Below are positions 7,387-16,197 of a stretch of 64,000 nucleotides of DNA, piece by piece. The position numbers and the translations under genes are program-made. The stretch is from Bacillota bacterium (lineage in GTDB: Bacteria > Bacillota > Clostridia > Christensenellales > Aristaeellaceae). Below the pieces are notes generated by a model that saw only the letters and a list, made by a program, of their open reading frames with translations, was not told the DNA's origin and ran no database searches. Location of the stretch: assembly GCA_023444095.1 (NCBI GenBank), contig JAEZRP010000002.1:30269-94268 (forward strand). The letters run 5' to 3'. Within the stretch, counting starts at the first letter, position 1; every line of letters starts with the position of its first letter.

Positions 7387-7743
7387 ATGGAAACCAATGA
7401 GAGGGCAAGCGTTGTTATTCTTCGCGGTCGCGGAAAGGAAAGACTTCGGCAGGCAATGATGCAGGGGCTTGTGAAGGAAGAGTTGTCCGCAGACGTGAAC
7501 GAAGTGCTCCGGGAGATAGACGAGGTCAAGGGCGAAAACGCCCGTCTCATCGACCACAGTAAGCGGGTGGACGTGGAACTTGGTCGGTACCGCGACATCT
7601 ACTTTAAGGCAATCAAGTCTCACGAGCGGGAGAAGGATAGAAAAGCAAGGACACGCGCCGCATACGCATATTCCGCACTTTTTGCCGCGGTATTTGCAAT
7701 CGTCCTGCTTAGCACGGTCATCACGAGAGCGATATTCGGTTAG
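7387..7743 (+). CDS. Coiled-coil protein with C-terminal membrane anchor
   Basis: 118 residues. A charged helical region (about 15-90) is followed by a hydrophobic segment near the C-terminus ('ALFAAVFAIVLLSTVI'), giving a tail-anchored topology. ATG 7387 follows GGGAGGAA; upstream in-frame starts lie in the previous gene. Not recognised. A membrane-tethered early protein could act in host takeover or exclusion, but nothing in the sequence decides this. Confidence 0.6.
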   Translation: METNERASVVILRGRGKERLRQAMMQGLVKEELSADVNEVLREIDEVKGENARLIDHSKRVDVELGRYRDIYFKAIKSHEREKDRKARTRAAYAYSALFAAVFAIVLLSTVITRAIFG

Positions 7744-7754
7744 GAGGAAACCCC

Positions 7755-8150
7755 ATGGAAAGCAAGGTCAGCATCACCGAAGCCATGAACGAGATCAAGA
7801 AGGGGGTCGGCGGCGACGCCGTAGATTCCATTTTCATCGTCACCCTCAACGACGGTATTTCCTCGACAGGCGTCGCGGGAATCGAAACGAGCTTCGCCGG
7901 ACCGAGGTCGATCATACTTGCCGCATACTTGCGCATGGTTCTTGAAACGCAGTTCGGCACCGCGAGCGCCATCGCAGAAACCATCGAACACGATGGATTC
8001 AAGATCATCAAGGGAAACCCGGACCAGAAGCAGGGACAGGGCGCACATGATTTCTTCAACGGAAACGGCCCTAAGATCATCGAGATTCGCGCCGACGATG
8101 ATTCGGCCATCGCGAATCTGATCGATGAACTCATGAAGGGGGATGCGTAA
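7755..8150 (+). CDS. Hypothetical protein upstream of the recombination genes
   Basis: 131 residues, acidic, predicted mixed alpha/beta, with no motif I recognise. It has a TAGGAGGA site and lies 2 bases before the Rad50-like gene, so it is translated with the recombination cassette and may assist it. Good codon structure and tight packing support a real gene. Confidence 0.6.
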   Translation: MESKVSITEAMNEIKKGVGGDAVDSIFIVTLNDGISSTGVAGIETSFAGPRSIILAAYLRMVLETQFGTASAIAETIEHDGFKIIKGNPDQKQGQGAHDFFNGNGPKIIEIRADDDSAIANLIDELMKGDA

Positions 8151-8152
8151 AC

Positions 8153-10120
8153 GTGCGCATGACGCTTGAAAGGCTCCACATCCAGAATTTCAAGGGAACG
8201 CGCGAGCTTGACATCGACTTCGGGCCGGTCACCCGAATCTATGGCATGAATGCTTCCGGCAAAACATCGATCCAGGACGCTTTTTGCTGGGTGTTGTGGA
8301 ACAAGGATTCCCACGGCAATACGCCCGGAACGCCCGCGTTCCGCGAAAAACCGCTCGACGAGGACGGAAACGAGATCCACAACCTCGACATCACCGTTGA
8401 GCTGTTCTGCCGCCTCGACGGCCAGCCCTTCAACCTTCGCCGGACGCAGCGTGAGAACTGGGTGCAGAAGCGCGGAGCTGCGGAGGCGAGTTTCCAGGGC
8501 AACGTTTCGACGTACTGGATCAACGACGTCGAGACGAAGCTGACGGACTTCAAGGCGCGGATCGCAAAGATCGTATCCGAGGACGTTTTTCGGCTGATCG
8601 GGCAGATTTCCGCGTTCAACAATCTCGACTGGAAGAAGCGCCGTGAACAGCTCATCGCCATTTCCGGCACGGACGTCGATGGATTGCTTTTACAGCGAGA
8701 CGAGTACAGGCCCATAGCGGACGAGATTGCGGAGCGCGGGGTCGAGGTCGAGGACCTTCGGAAAATTCTGACCGATCAGCGCAGGATGATCAACAAAGAC
8801 TTGGAGATGTTCCCGGTCCGCATCGACGAAGCAAAGAAGGCACTCCCGATCTTCGAAAAGGGCGAGATCGCAAATGCCGAGTACATCGTGAAGGACAACG
8901 AGGCCAGCATCCAGACTGTCGACCGGTTGATCGCAGAGGCGAAGGCCGCGGACGGCAAGGCCGGAATCCAGGCGCAAATCCTCGCCCTCGAGACAGAGGC
9001 AAACGCCCTCAAACGCATCATCACGGACGCCTTCCACGCCGGAAAGCGCAGCGCTGAGAACGAATTCATAGACGCGGAGGGCGCTCTCCGGCGGGCGCTG
9101 AATGATAAGGACTGGATCAAGCGAACCCAGGAATCGAGGCGGGCGCAGCATGCAACCGCCACGGCGGAGCGCGACAGACTTCGCGCTGACTACACGAAGG
9201 AGTTCGAGCGCAAGTTCACGCCGCCGGAGGTCGACGGAACATGCCCGACGTGCAAGCAGGAATTGCCGGCGGAGATGGTACAGGCCGCCGTCGACTTGGC
9301 CAAAGAAGTGTTTGAGAAGGCGAAGAAGAACACCATCGCCAGCATCAAGCAGGACGGGGCAAGCAAGGCCGCCGAGGTTACGCGGCTTACGGACCTTATC
9401 GCAGCGGGCGAGCTTGAAGAAGCGGCAGCAGACGAGCGGATCAAGACGGCAATGGAGGAACGGGACGCGGCCAAGGCGAAGCTCGATGCCCTCCCCAAAG
9501 AGCCGGACTACGAGACGGAGCCGCGGATCGCCGAGCTTACCGAGCGCATTGAGACGATAAAGGCGGAGCAGGACAAGGCTCCTGAAGAAAAGGTCAAGCA
9601 GCTCGAAGAGCGCAAGGCCGAGCTGAATGTCACACTCGAAAAGATGCGCGCCGTTCTCGCCCGTCGGGATGCCGGGAAGCGGACCCAGGAACGGATTTCG
9701 CAGCTCGAAGGGCAGCAAAAGGCATCTGCCGTCCGAATGAGCGAAATCGAGCAGCTTATCCGGATGGTCGAGGAATTCATCCAGCATCGTTGCCACGCAC
9801 TCGAGGAAAGCATCAACTTCCGATTCCCGACTACGCGCTGGAAGCTGTTTGAGACGCAGATCAATGGAGGGATCACGGACGTTTGCCAAGCTTACATCCC
9901 GTGCGAATCTGGCCTTGTTTCATACGACGGCGCGAACACCGCGGCTAAAATCAACTGCGACATCGAGATTGTGAACGTGCTCACGGAGTATTACGGCGTC
10001 TCGATCCCCTTGTTCGCTGACGGAGCCGAGAGCGTGAACGTTCTTGCACACACCGATTCCCAGCTCATCACCTTGTCTGTTTCGACGGACGAGACGTTGA
10101 AGATCGTCAAGGAGGGATAA
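8153..10120 (+). CDS. Rad50/SbcC-like AAA ATPase
   Basis: 655 residues. N-terminal Walker A 'GMNASGKTS', long coiled-coil arms, and a zinc hook at C364-P-T-C367 as in Rad50. The C-terminal ATPase half has 'SYDGANTAAKIN' where an ABC signature would be and a Walker B-like 'IPLFADGAESV' in which the usual acidic pair is altered. Start may be GTG 8153 or ATG 8159. It is followed by RecT and a metallo-beta-lactamase-fold protein, so the three probably process DNA ends and anneal strands for phage recombination. Single-gene Rad50-like proteins of this length occur in Bacillota phages. Confidence 0.85.
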   Translation: MRMTLERLHIQNFKGTRELDIDFGPVTRIYGMNASGKTSIQDAFCWVLWNKDSHGNTPGTPAFREKPLDEDGNEIHNLDITVELFCRLDGQPFNLRRTQRENWVQKRGAAEASFQGNVSTYWINDVETKLTDFKARIAKIVSEDVFRLIGQISAFNNLDWKKRREQLIAISGTDVDGLLLQRDEYRPIADEIAERGVEVEDLRKILTDQRRMINKDLEMFPVRIDEAKKALPIFEKGEIANAEYIVKDNEASIQTVDRLIAEAKAADGKAGIQAQILALETEANALKRIITDAFHAGKRSAENEFIDAEGALRRALNDKDWIKRTQESRRAQHATATAERDRLRADYTKEFERKFTPPEVDGTCPTCKQELPAEMVQAAVDLAKEVFEKAKKNTIASIKQDGASKAAEVTRLTDLIAAGELEEAAADERIKTAMEERDAAKAKLDALPKEPDYETEPRIAELTERIETIKAEQDKAPEEKVKQLEERKAELNVTLEKMRAVLARRDAGKRTQERISQLEGQQKASAVRMSEIEQLIRMVEEFIQHRCHALEESINFRFPTTRWKLFETQINGGITDVCQAYIPCESGLVSYDGANTAAKINCDIEIVNVLTEYYGVSIPLFADGAESVNVLAHTDSQLITLSVSTDETLKIVKEG

Positions 10121-10123
10121 TCC

Positions 10124-11179
10124 ATGGTAGGCAATCAGGCACAGAACGCGAACCTTGAACCAGTGGACAAGAAAGGCAAGACCCCGAGCGAGCGGTTCAC
10201 CGAAATGGTGATGAAACAGTATGGCAGCGTCGGAGGTGCGCCCTACGAATTCACGGCAAGGGAGAAGCAGCTCATCCGCAACTACTTCGTCGTGATCGAC
10301 CAGATGTTGAAGACTGCCGAGGCAGAGCGCATCCGGAAGAACGCGACGAACAAGGATCACAGCTACGACAACCCGCTCGAATACAAGTGGGACAACCTCG
10401 ACCTCGTACAGCTCGCCCAGGACCTTCAGCACTACGCCCGCGTTGGCCTCGACATGATGGAGGACAATTCCCTTTTCCCCATCCCGTACAAAAACAACAA
10501 GGCAGACCGGTACACCATGACGCTTATGGAGGGCTACAACGGGATCAAGCAGATGGCCGTAAAATACGCGCTTGAGCCGTTCAAGTCCTACGCCGTCGAG
10601 GTCGTGTACAGCAATGACAAGTTCCGCGTGATCAAGAAGGACAGCCGGAACCAAGTCGAGAGCTACGAATTCGAGGTGACAAACCCGTTCGACCGCGGCG
10701 AGATCAAGGGCGTGTTCGGGTATCTCGCATACGAGGACCCGACGAAGAACAAGCTGGTCGTTTTCTCCAAGACGGACGTCGAGAAGCGCAGGCCGAAGAA
10801 GGCATCAGCCGAGTTTTGGGGCGGCGAGAAAACGACGTGGGTCAACGGCAAGGCGCAAAAAACGATACTCGAAGGATGGGTTCCGGAGATGTATGAGAAG
10901 ACCATGAAACGCGAGCTGTTCGGGTCGAAGCACGTTCCGCGCGACCCGGCAAAGATCGACGAGAGTTACCAGTACATCCGGCAGCGTGAAACCGAGTATG
11001 CCGACATGGCCATCGAAGCGGAGGTCGTCGAGCACGAGAACGGCGAGCCGGTCGAGCTTCCCGAGCCGGAGCGTCTTCCGAGTACGGAAACCGCGCCCGC
11101 GACCGCGCCCACGGAGCAAATCGACCCGCAAACGGGCGAGATCACCGGGCAGGAGCCAGAGGCAGACCCTGGCTTCTGA
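10124..11179 (+). CDS. recT: RecT family single-strand annealing protein
   Basis: 351 residues. The central region (about 35-275) fits RecT/Redbeta-like annealases, including 'VGLDMMEDNSLFPIPYKNN' and 'MTLMEGYNGIKQMAVKYA', the family's N-terminal hallmark. The last 70 residues are acidic and proline-rich, probably disordered and used for partner contact. It binds and anneals single-stranded DNA in phage replication and recombination. Its neighbour on the left supplies a Rad50-like ATPase; the expected RecE exonuclease is absent and may be replaced by the downstream hydrolase. Confidence 0.88.
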   Translation: MVGNQAQNANLEPVDKKGKTPSERFTEMVMKQYGSVGGAPYEFTAREKQLIRNYFVVIDQMLKTAEAERIRKNATNKDHSYDNPLEYKWDNLDLVQLAQDLQHYARVGLDMMEDNSLFPIPYKNNKADRYTMTLMEGYNGIKQMAVKYALEPFKSYAVEVVYSNDKFRVIKKDSRNQVESYEFEVTNPFDRGEIKGVFGYLAYEDPTKNKLVVFSKTDVEKRRPKKASAEFWGGEKTTWVNGKAQKTILEGWVPEMYEKTMKRELFGSKHVPRDPAKIDESYQYIRQRETEYADMAIEAEVVEHENGEPVELPEPERLPSTETAPATAPTEQIDPQTGEITGQEPEADPGF

Positions 11180-11925
11180 TGAATCTCCATGTTATCGGGA
11201 CCGGGTCGAGTGGGAACGCTTACCTGCTGGACGCGGGCCAGTCGAGCATACTGCTTGACGCCGGATTCCCGATCAAGAAGATTATCCGGTCTGTCCCGGA
11301 CTGGCAGAAGTTGGCCGGGTGCCTCGTCACCCACGAGCATGGCGACCACGCGCAAAGTGCGGAAGCCATAGCGCGATTGGGAGTACCAACGATTTCAAGC
11401 GCGGGCACATGGGAGGCACTTAACCCCGGATGGCGTTTAACGCAATTAAACGCCATCCAGACCCTAATACCAATCCGCCTCGGAGCTTTTACCGTCCTCG
11501 CCTTCGACACCCAGCACGACGCCGCACAGCCGTACGGGTACGTCATCAGGTACGAGCCGACAGGCGAAACGGTTCTTTACGCCACTGACACCTATTACCT
11601 TAGCCGGACGTTCCCTGGAATCACGTACTGGATCGTCGAGTGCAACTACATCGATGAACTGATGGACGAGCAGTACGACAGCGGGGAACTGACGGAGGCG
11701 TTGCGGAAGCGCCTCAAAAAGAGCCACATGTCCCTACGCCGTTTGGTAACAGCTCTACGGGCGAACGATCTGTCCCGGACGCGCGCTATCGTATTGGTCC
11801 ACCTTTCCGATGAGCGCAGCAACGAAAGGATCATGGTCAAGGCCGTAAAGGGGGTGACAGGGATTGAGGAAGTAGTGGCTGCAGACGCAGGGATGGATAT
11901 CTCGCTTACCCTTGCCCCGTTTTGA
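11179..11925 (+). CDS. Metallo-beta-lactamase-fold hydrolase, probable nuclease
   Basis: 248 residues with the canonical metal motif 'THEHGDH' (H52, H54, D56, H57), a distal Asp in 'YATDTYYL' and a C-terminal 'HLSDERSNE'. This resembles YycJ-type MBL proteins. It overlaps recT by one base (TGATG). In Listeria and Clostridia phages an MBL protein sits directly after recT and is thought to be the partner exonuclease; that is by context. A perfect 13-bp inverted repeat lies inside this gene at 11428-11458. Confidence 0.85.
   Translation: MNLHVIGTGSSGNAYLLDAGQSSILLDAGFPIKKIIRSVPDWQKLAGCLVTHEHGDHAQSAEAIARLGVPTISSAGTWEALNPGWRLTQLNAIQTLIPIRLGAFTVLAFDTQHDAAQPYGYVIRYEPTGETVLYATDTYYLSRTFPGITYWIVECNYIDELMDEQYDSGELTEALRKRLKKSHMSLRRLVTALRANDLSRTRAIVLVHLSDERSNERIMVKAVKGVTGIEEVVAADAGMDISLTLAPF
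11428..11458. repeat. Perfect palindrome GTTTAA-N5-TTAAAC with long arms
   Basis: Arms of 13 bp (11428-11440 and 11446-11458) around CGCAA, inside the MBL gene. It is the best copy of a GTTTAAC-containing motif also found at 21645, 33162, 41303, 49871 and 53053. Confidence 0.8.
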
Positions 11926-11942
11926 CGGAAGGAGAGAAACGA

Positions 11943-12323
11943 ATGGTAGAGCAAAGGCAGATCAGGAACCTTGACGACCTGTTCGACGGCGGCCTCACGG
12001 AGAGGTTCAATGTGGAATTCGCAAAGGTACTTGCCAACGTGTTCGATCCGAACACGAGCGCCACGTCCAAGCGGTCGATCACAATGACCGTCAATGTTAC
12101 GCCGAACATTCGGCGAGACGCCGCGGATTTCAGGGTGGACGTTCGGGCGAAGCTGGCGCCTTACGAGGCAATTCAGCAGACCGTGATCATCCACCAGGAC
12201 GACAGCGGGAACGTGACAGCGACGGAGCTGACGAATCAGGTTCCCGGACAGATGGACATGAACGGCGGGGAAGTCATTCCGGCGGTCGTCAAGTTCGATA
12301 ACGCAAGAAAGAAAGAGGGTTAA
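11943..12323 (+). CDS. Hypothetical early phage protein
   Basis: 126 residues, beta-rich in the middle ('SITMTVNVTPN') with a lysine-rich end. ATG 11943 follows GGAAGGAGA. It is always-early by position, between the MBL protein and the 263-residue protein. I do not recognise it; similar small proteins with 'xxQVPGQ' near the end occur beside recT in Clostridia phages. Confidence 0.6.
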   Translation: MVEQRQIRNLDDLFDGGLTERFNVEFAKVLANVFDPNTSATSKRSITMTVNVTPNIRRDAADFRVDVRAKLAPYEAIQQTVIIHQDDSGNVTATELTNQVPGQMDMNGGEVIPAVVKFDNARKKEG

Positions 12324-12329
12324 AACGCA

Positions 12330-13121
12330 ATGGCAAACCAGAAGATCATCGAAATCGCTGACCCGAAAACCGCACGTGCGGAGATCGAGTATCTCGTCGG
12401 AATCGGCCGCGACATCGAAGCGGCGCAGGCGGAAGCCAAGATCGTAGACGTCGAAGGACACAAGTACCTGTATTCTCTCGGAAACCTGAAACTCGTCGAA
12501 CCTGTCGATGACAAGTACCCCGACTGCTTCACGGCCTTCAGCCTTACCGGACTGGTGGATTACATCAAGGCCGACGTCGACAGCATCTTCGATGACTTGG
12601 ACAGGACACACATCGTCCGCGTCACGGATGTCAAGAGCGTCGAAATCCTCTCCCCCGTCACCGGGCCGTATAAGCGCAGGATCACCATCGGAAAGTGCAA
12701 GGCCCTCGTCCCGGAGATCGATTTCAAGAAGTTCATGGACCCGGAGGATTTCCAGATCATGGTGCAGACGCGGTTCATGGAAACCGAGAACCGCGCGCTC
12801 GTGCTCAAACTCGTCGGAAGCCTCCGAACTGAGCAGGAAATGAAGATCGCCGACGACGGGGTCTCGCAGAGGGTCACGATCAACAGGGGTACGGCCATCG
12901 CCGGAGATGTCATCGTGAAGAATCCTGTTCACCTTATCCCGCTCCGCACGTTCCACGAGGTTGAGCAACCGGAAAGCCCGTTCGTCATCCGGTTCAACGA
13001 CGAAGCCCAGGCCGCTTTGTTCGAGGCCGACGGCGGCGCGTGGCAGCTCGAAGCCGCTCAGAACATCCGCGACTGGCTGAAAAAGGCGCTCGAAGGGCGA
13101 AACGTCGAGGTCATCGCCTAA
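12330..13121 (+). CDS. Phage protein, possibly DUF2303-like
   Basis: 263 residues. The C-terminal half has a pattern 'LIPLRTFHEVEQPESPFVIR...ALFEADGGAWQLEAA' that recalls the DUF2303 family found beside phage recombination genes. No catalytic motif is visible. It lies 6 bases after the previous gene. Function unknown; membership in the family was judged by eye. Confidence 0.6.
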   Translation: MANQKIIEIADPKTARAEIEYLVGIGRDIEAAQAEAKIVDVEGHKYLYSLGNLKLVEPVDDKYPDCFTAFSLTGLVDYIKADVDSIFDDLDRTHIVRVTDVKSVEILSPVTGPYKRRITIGKCKALVPEIDFKKFMDPEDFQIMVQTRFMETENRALVLKLVGSLRTEQEMKIADDGVSQRVTINRGTAIAGDVIVKNPVHLIPLRTFHEVEQPESPFVIRFNDEAQAALFEADGGAWQLEAAQNIRDWLKKALEGRNVEVIA

Positions 13122-13137
13122 CGAGGACGTTTCATAA

Positions 13138-13174
13138 TTGACAATTCCACGGGGCGCAGCATCGCCCCGTGGAA
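13138..13174 (+). promoter_or_regulatory. Hairpin upstream of the initiator gene
   Basis: TTGACA (13138-13143) is followed at once by a perfect 12-bp stem (13145-13156 with 13163-13174, loop CAGCAT) in the 75-base gap before the DnaD-like gene. There is no T run after it, so it is more likely a regulatory RNA structure or protein site than a terminator. Confidence 0.55.
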
Positions 13175-13195
13175 GTAAAGAGCGAGGGGAAACGA

Positions 13196-14002
13196 ATGGC
13201 GTGGATTGAGCTTCACCAGCAGCTTCCGTCGCATCCAAAGACAAAAAGGCTCGCCCGCGCTCTTGGCCTCGCAGTTCCTGAGAACATACCACAGGTCGTA
13301 GGGCACTTATGCCTGTTCTGGCTTTGGTGTATCGATTACGCGATCGACGGGAACCTGGACGAAATGTCGAGCCAAGATATCGCGGATGCTGCAGGTTGGG
13401 TAGGTGATCCGGATCAGTTTTTGAGCGCATTGCAGCAAGCCGGATTCGTCGACGAGGACGTAGACGGCAGATGCGTACATGATTGGGATGAGTACGGAGG
13501 GAAGCTGCTCGCTTACCGTGCGAAGGAACGTGTCCGCAACCGCGAAAAGCAGAAGCGGCATCGTGAAAGGATAAAGGGCGCACAAGAAAGCGGTGAGAGC
13601 CGCGAAGAAAGACAATGCGATGCGGGCGCAGAAGCAGACGCGCTCGATGGACTGGATTCCGGCTGGCTGGAACTCGTTCAATGCTACGAGAGGAACATTG
13701 GTCTGTTCCCGACCGGGACCAGTAGCGATATCATCTCCAGCTACGTCAGCGATCTCGGAGCTGGTGTCGTATGCAAGGCCATAGAGATCACAAATAAGGC
13801 GCAGCCTGATCATCCGTGGCATTACCTCAACTCGGTTCTGAAAAAGTGGACAGACCTCGGGATCAATACGGTGGGAAAGGCTGATGCCTACAATCTCGAC
13901 CTCGAACGCCGGTTACAGACGGCGAAGAAGCGTACCGACCGAGCACAGGCAGAAAAGACAACAGCGGCAAGTTTTCAAAGGATGGAGGATTATAGAGGAT
14001 GA
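13196..14002 (+). CDS. DnaD-like replication initiator / replisome organiser
   Basis: 268 residues. The N-terminal half is a winged-helix-like replisome organiser domain ('WIELHQQLPSHPKTKRLARAL'), then a highly charged linker, then a DnaD-type C-terminal domain around 155-225 ('PWHYLNSVLKKW' is its typical end). It binds the phage origin and brings in the DnaB helicase encoded next, which it overlaps by four bases. ATG 13196 follows GAGGGGAAACG; the upstream in-frame start lies in the hairpin region. Confidence 0.85.
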   Translation: MAWIELHQQLPSHPKTKRLARALGLAVPENIPQVVGHLCLFWLWCIDYAIDGNLDEMSSQDIADAAGWVGDPDQFLSALQQAGFVDEDVDGRCVHDWDEYGGKLLAYRAKERVRNREKQKRHRERIKGAQESGESREERQCDAGAEADALDGLDSGWLELVQCYERNIGLFPTGTSSDIISSYVSDLGAGVVCKAIEITNKAQPDHPWHYLNSVLKKWTDLGINTVGKADAYNLDLERRLQTAKKRTDRAQAEKTTAASFQRMEDYRG

Positions 14003-15333
14003 TCCCTCCGAACATATCGGCTCATGAAGCTGAGAAGACAGTGATCGGGGTTCTTCTCAAACGACCGGAAACGGCACCGAAAATCCGAGAGGTTTTATCC
14101 CAGGACGATTTCGGGGATCACGTTTTGAGAGGCATTTACATAGCGGCCATGAACGTGTACGACGAGACAGGAACATGCGACCTTGTCACGGTCGACCACG
14201 AATACACGAGGCTGCACAAGGGCAAGAGTGCGACGGCAGACATCATTGACGCTTGCAACACCTTCTACACGTCCGAGCTGGTTTTGAACTACTGCGGGTA
14301 TATCGTTGAGGCATCCCAGCGCCGGAACATGTTTTTGATCGCAGACGAGCTTGCGGGGCTTGCGAGGAAGCCGGACACGGACGTTACGGAGGCCATCGCC
14401 GGAGCGAGACGCAGCCTATCGGGATTGCTTAGGTCGGGCGGAAGCATCCGCTCCATGGGCGACGTTCTGCTTGCTGCCTACGAGTACACGGAGAAGGTTG
14501 CAAAAGGCGAGATCGTTCCCTGTACAAGCGGGTTCTCAACTCTCGATGAGTTCATGGGCGGGTTCTATCCGTCCGAACTTACGGTCATTGGGGCGCGGCC
14601 AGGCGTTGGGAAAACGGCGGCGGCGCTCATGATCTCCACCGCGACCGCGCGGGAAAACAAGCAAGTGTTCTTTGCCAGCGCCGAGATGGGCGATGTCCAG
14701 ATTGGCCAACGCGAATTGGCGGATGAATCGAATATTAACACCGCGAAGATCAGAAAGCCAAAGACGTTCACGGAAACGGATTGGCTTGCTCTATCCCATG
14801 CGCTCAACGAGCGGTCGAAGCTGTCGGTCAGTTGGTCTTTTGAGCGGAACATCGACAGGATCATATCCCAGGCACGTCAGCAGAAGGACCGCGACGAGTG
14901 CGACATCTTCCTCGTTGACTACGCGCAGTTCTTGACATCGAACAGGTATTTCGAGGCCGACAGGCTTCGCGTCGAGTATATAGCCCATGAACTGCAGGCC
15001 ATATCACGCGAGCTGAAAGTGCCGGTCATTACGGCGGCGCAGCTCAATCGCCCGATGAAAGGCGACCGATCCGTTCCCGGATTGGAGAGCTTTGCGGATT
15101 CCAGCGCAATCGAAAAGGATGCGGATAACGCGATCATTCTCCACAAACCACAATACAGTGATGACGATATTTTCAAGATATTTCCGGAGGACGTTGAGCT
15201 TTTCCAAAGCCTAGCCGGAACCGGGAAGCAGCTTATCTATTTCAACCTCGTAAAACAGCGGCAGGGACCGACCGCGATCACAGCCGCCCTTTACGATGGC
15301 GCGCATGGGCGGTTCTTGCCCGTACAGAGATAG
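13999..15333 (+). CDS. dnaB: Replicative DNA helicase, DnaB type
   Basis: 444 residues: N-terminal helical domain (about 1-105), linker, RecA-like motor with Walker A 'GARPGVGKT' (198-206), Walker B region 'IFLVDYAQFL' and 'ITAAQLNRPM'. It unwinds the fork ahead of the host polymerase. It partners with the overlapping DnaD-like gene, which replaces a lambda P-type loader. Confidence 0.93.
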   Translation: MIPPNISAHEAEKTVIGVLLKRPETAPKIREVLSQDDFGDHVLRGIYIAAMNVYDETGTCDLVTVDHEYTRLHKGKSATADIIDACNTFYTSELVLNYCGYIVEASQRRNMFLIADELAGLARKPDTDVTEAIAGARRSLSGLLRSGGSIRSMGDVLLAAYEYTEKVAKGEIVPCTSGFSTLDEFMGGFYPSELTVIGARPGVGKTAAALMISTATARENKQVFFASAEMGDVQIGQRELADESNINTAKIRKPKTFTETDWLALSHALNERSKLSVSWSFERNIDRIISQARQQKDRDECDIFLVDYAQFLTSNRYFEADRLRVEYIAHELQAISRELKVPVITAAQLNRPMKGDRSVPGLESFADSSAIEKDADNAIILHKPQYSDDDIFKIFPEDVELFQSLAGTGKQLIYFNLVKQRQGPTAITAALYDGAHGRFLPVQR

Positions 15334-15342
15334 GAGGGCACG

Positions 15343-15777
15343 ATGGGGAGAATCAGTTTCACCGTACAGGGAGAGCCGTACGGAAAGGGCAGACCGAAGT
15401 TCAGCACAAAAATGGGATTTGCGCGCGCTGTAACGCCGGAGAAGACTATCAATTTCGAGACGCTCGTCAAGATGGAATATCGCGTGCAATGTAACGGGTT
15501 TTTCTTCCCGCCGGAGAGAACCCTCGGAATGCTCATCACGGCGCACATGTCCACACCGAAAAGCGAAAGCAAAAAGCGGATTCGGATGATGCTCGAAGGG
15601 CTGATCCGCCCCGGAAAGAAACCTGACTTCGACAACGTGGCAAAGATCGTATGCGATGCGCTCAATGGTATCGCATTTCGCGATGACACTTTGATCGTAG
15701 ATGGGCGCGTCGTAAAGGTTTACGGCGAGCAGCCATACACGGAAATCGAAATTTGGGAGGTTGCTGATCGTGCCTAG
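15343..15777 (+). CDS. rusA: RusA family Holliday junction resolvase
   Basis: 144 residues with the RusA signature: 'KPDFDN' (D95, D97, N98), K101, 'DALNG' (D105) and 'RDD' (D114, D115), all acidic residues needed for metal-dependent cleavage of four-way junctions. It completes the replication-recombination block and would resolve branched concatemers before packaging. Confidence 0.93.
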   Translation: MGRISFTVQGEPYGKGRPKFSTKMGFARAVTPEKTINFETLVKMEYRVQCNGFFFPPERTLGMLITAHMSTPKSESKKRIRMMLEGLIRPGKKPDFDNVAKIVCDALNGIAFRDDTLIVDGRVVKVYGEQPYTEIEIWEVADRA

Positions 15778-15882
15778 CAACTCCGCCGCAATGCCCGCCG
15801 CATGATCACCTTCGAGGACTTGCATAGCCAAGGAGAACCAGCAAGACCGACTTAACGGTACATATCGAAAAGGAGAATGCCA

Positions 15883-16197
15883 GTGGGTGAGATATTCGAT
15901 AAGGTTCTGCTGCTGTTGACGCTTGCGGCGGCGCTGTATGGGGGATTGGTCTGCGTATGCCAAGGATTGGCCCGGCAAGATAAGGAGATCGGGAAGGAGG
16001 ATCATGTCATGACTTATAAAGGTTTTGAGATCCGCGAAATTGAGACCCGGACCGGATTCGGTGCTGTCATAAGGCGTTTTGGGATCTTCTCTGGGGAGAA
16101 GATGCTCGCGCCTGTCGAGAGCGTGCCGCTCGCCAAGAGGGTTATCGATGAGCGGATCAGAACCGGACGCTGGAAGGAGGGGGCCGTAAATGAGTGA
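15883..16197 (+). CDS. Small membrane protein with internal restart
   Basis: 104 residues with an N-terminal hydrophobic helix ('VLLLLTLAAALYGGLVCVC'). GTG 15883 lies 8 bases after AAGGAG; ATG 15877 is too close. A second, stronger site (AAGGAGG at 15994-16000) precedes an in-frame ATG at 16009, which would make a 62-residue soluble product lacking the membrane part. Either two products are made or the short one is the only real gene. No recognised family. Confidence 0.5.
   Translation: MGEIFDKVLLLLTLAAALYGGLVCVCQGLARQDKEIGKEDHVMTYKGFEIREIETRTGFGAVIRRFGIFSGEKMLAPVESVPLAKRVIDERIRTGRWKEGAVNE

Noticed and set aside
11646..13583. 645-codon open frame on the minus strand opposite the MBL-to-DnaD genes
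   Set aside because: It lies wholly antisense to several well-supported genes with ribosome sites, has an Arg/Asp/Val-rich composition expected from GC-rich complementary strands and no recognisable domain.
15778..15876. 17-codon frame starting near 15804 between rusA and the small membrane protein
   Set aside because: Too short, no ribosome site at a useful distance and no similarity to known leader peptides.
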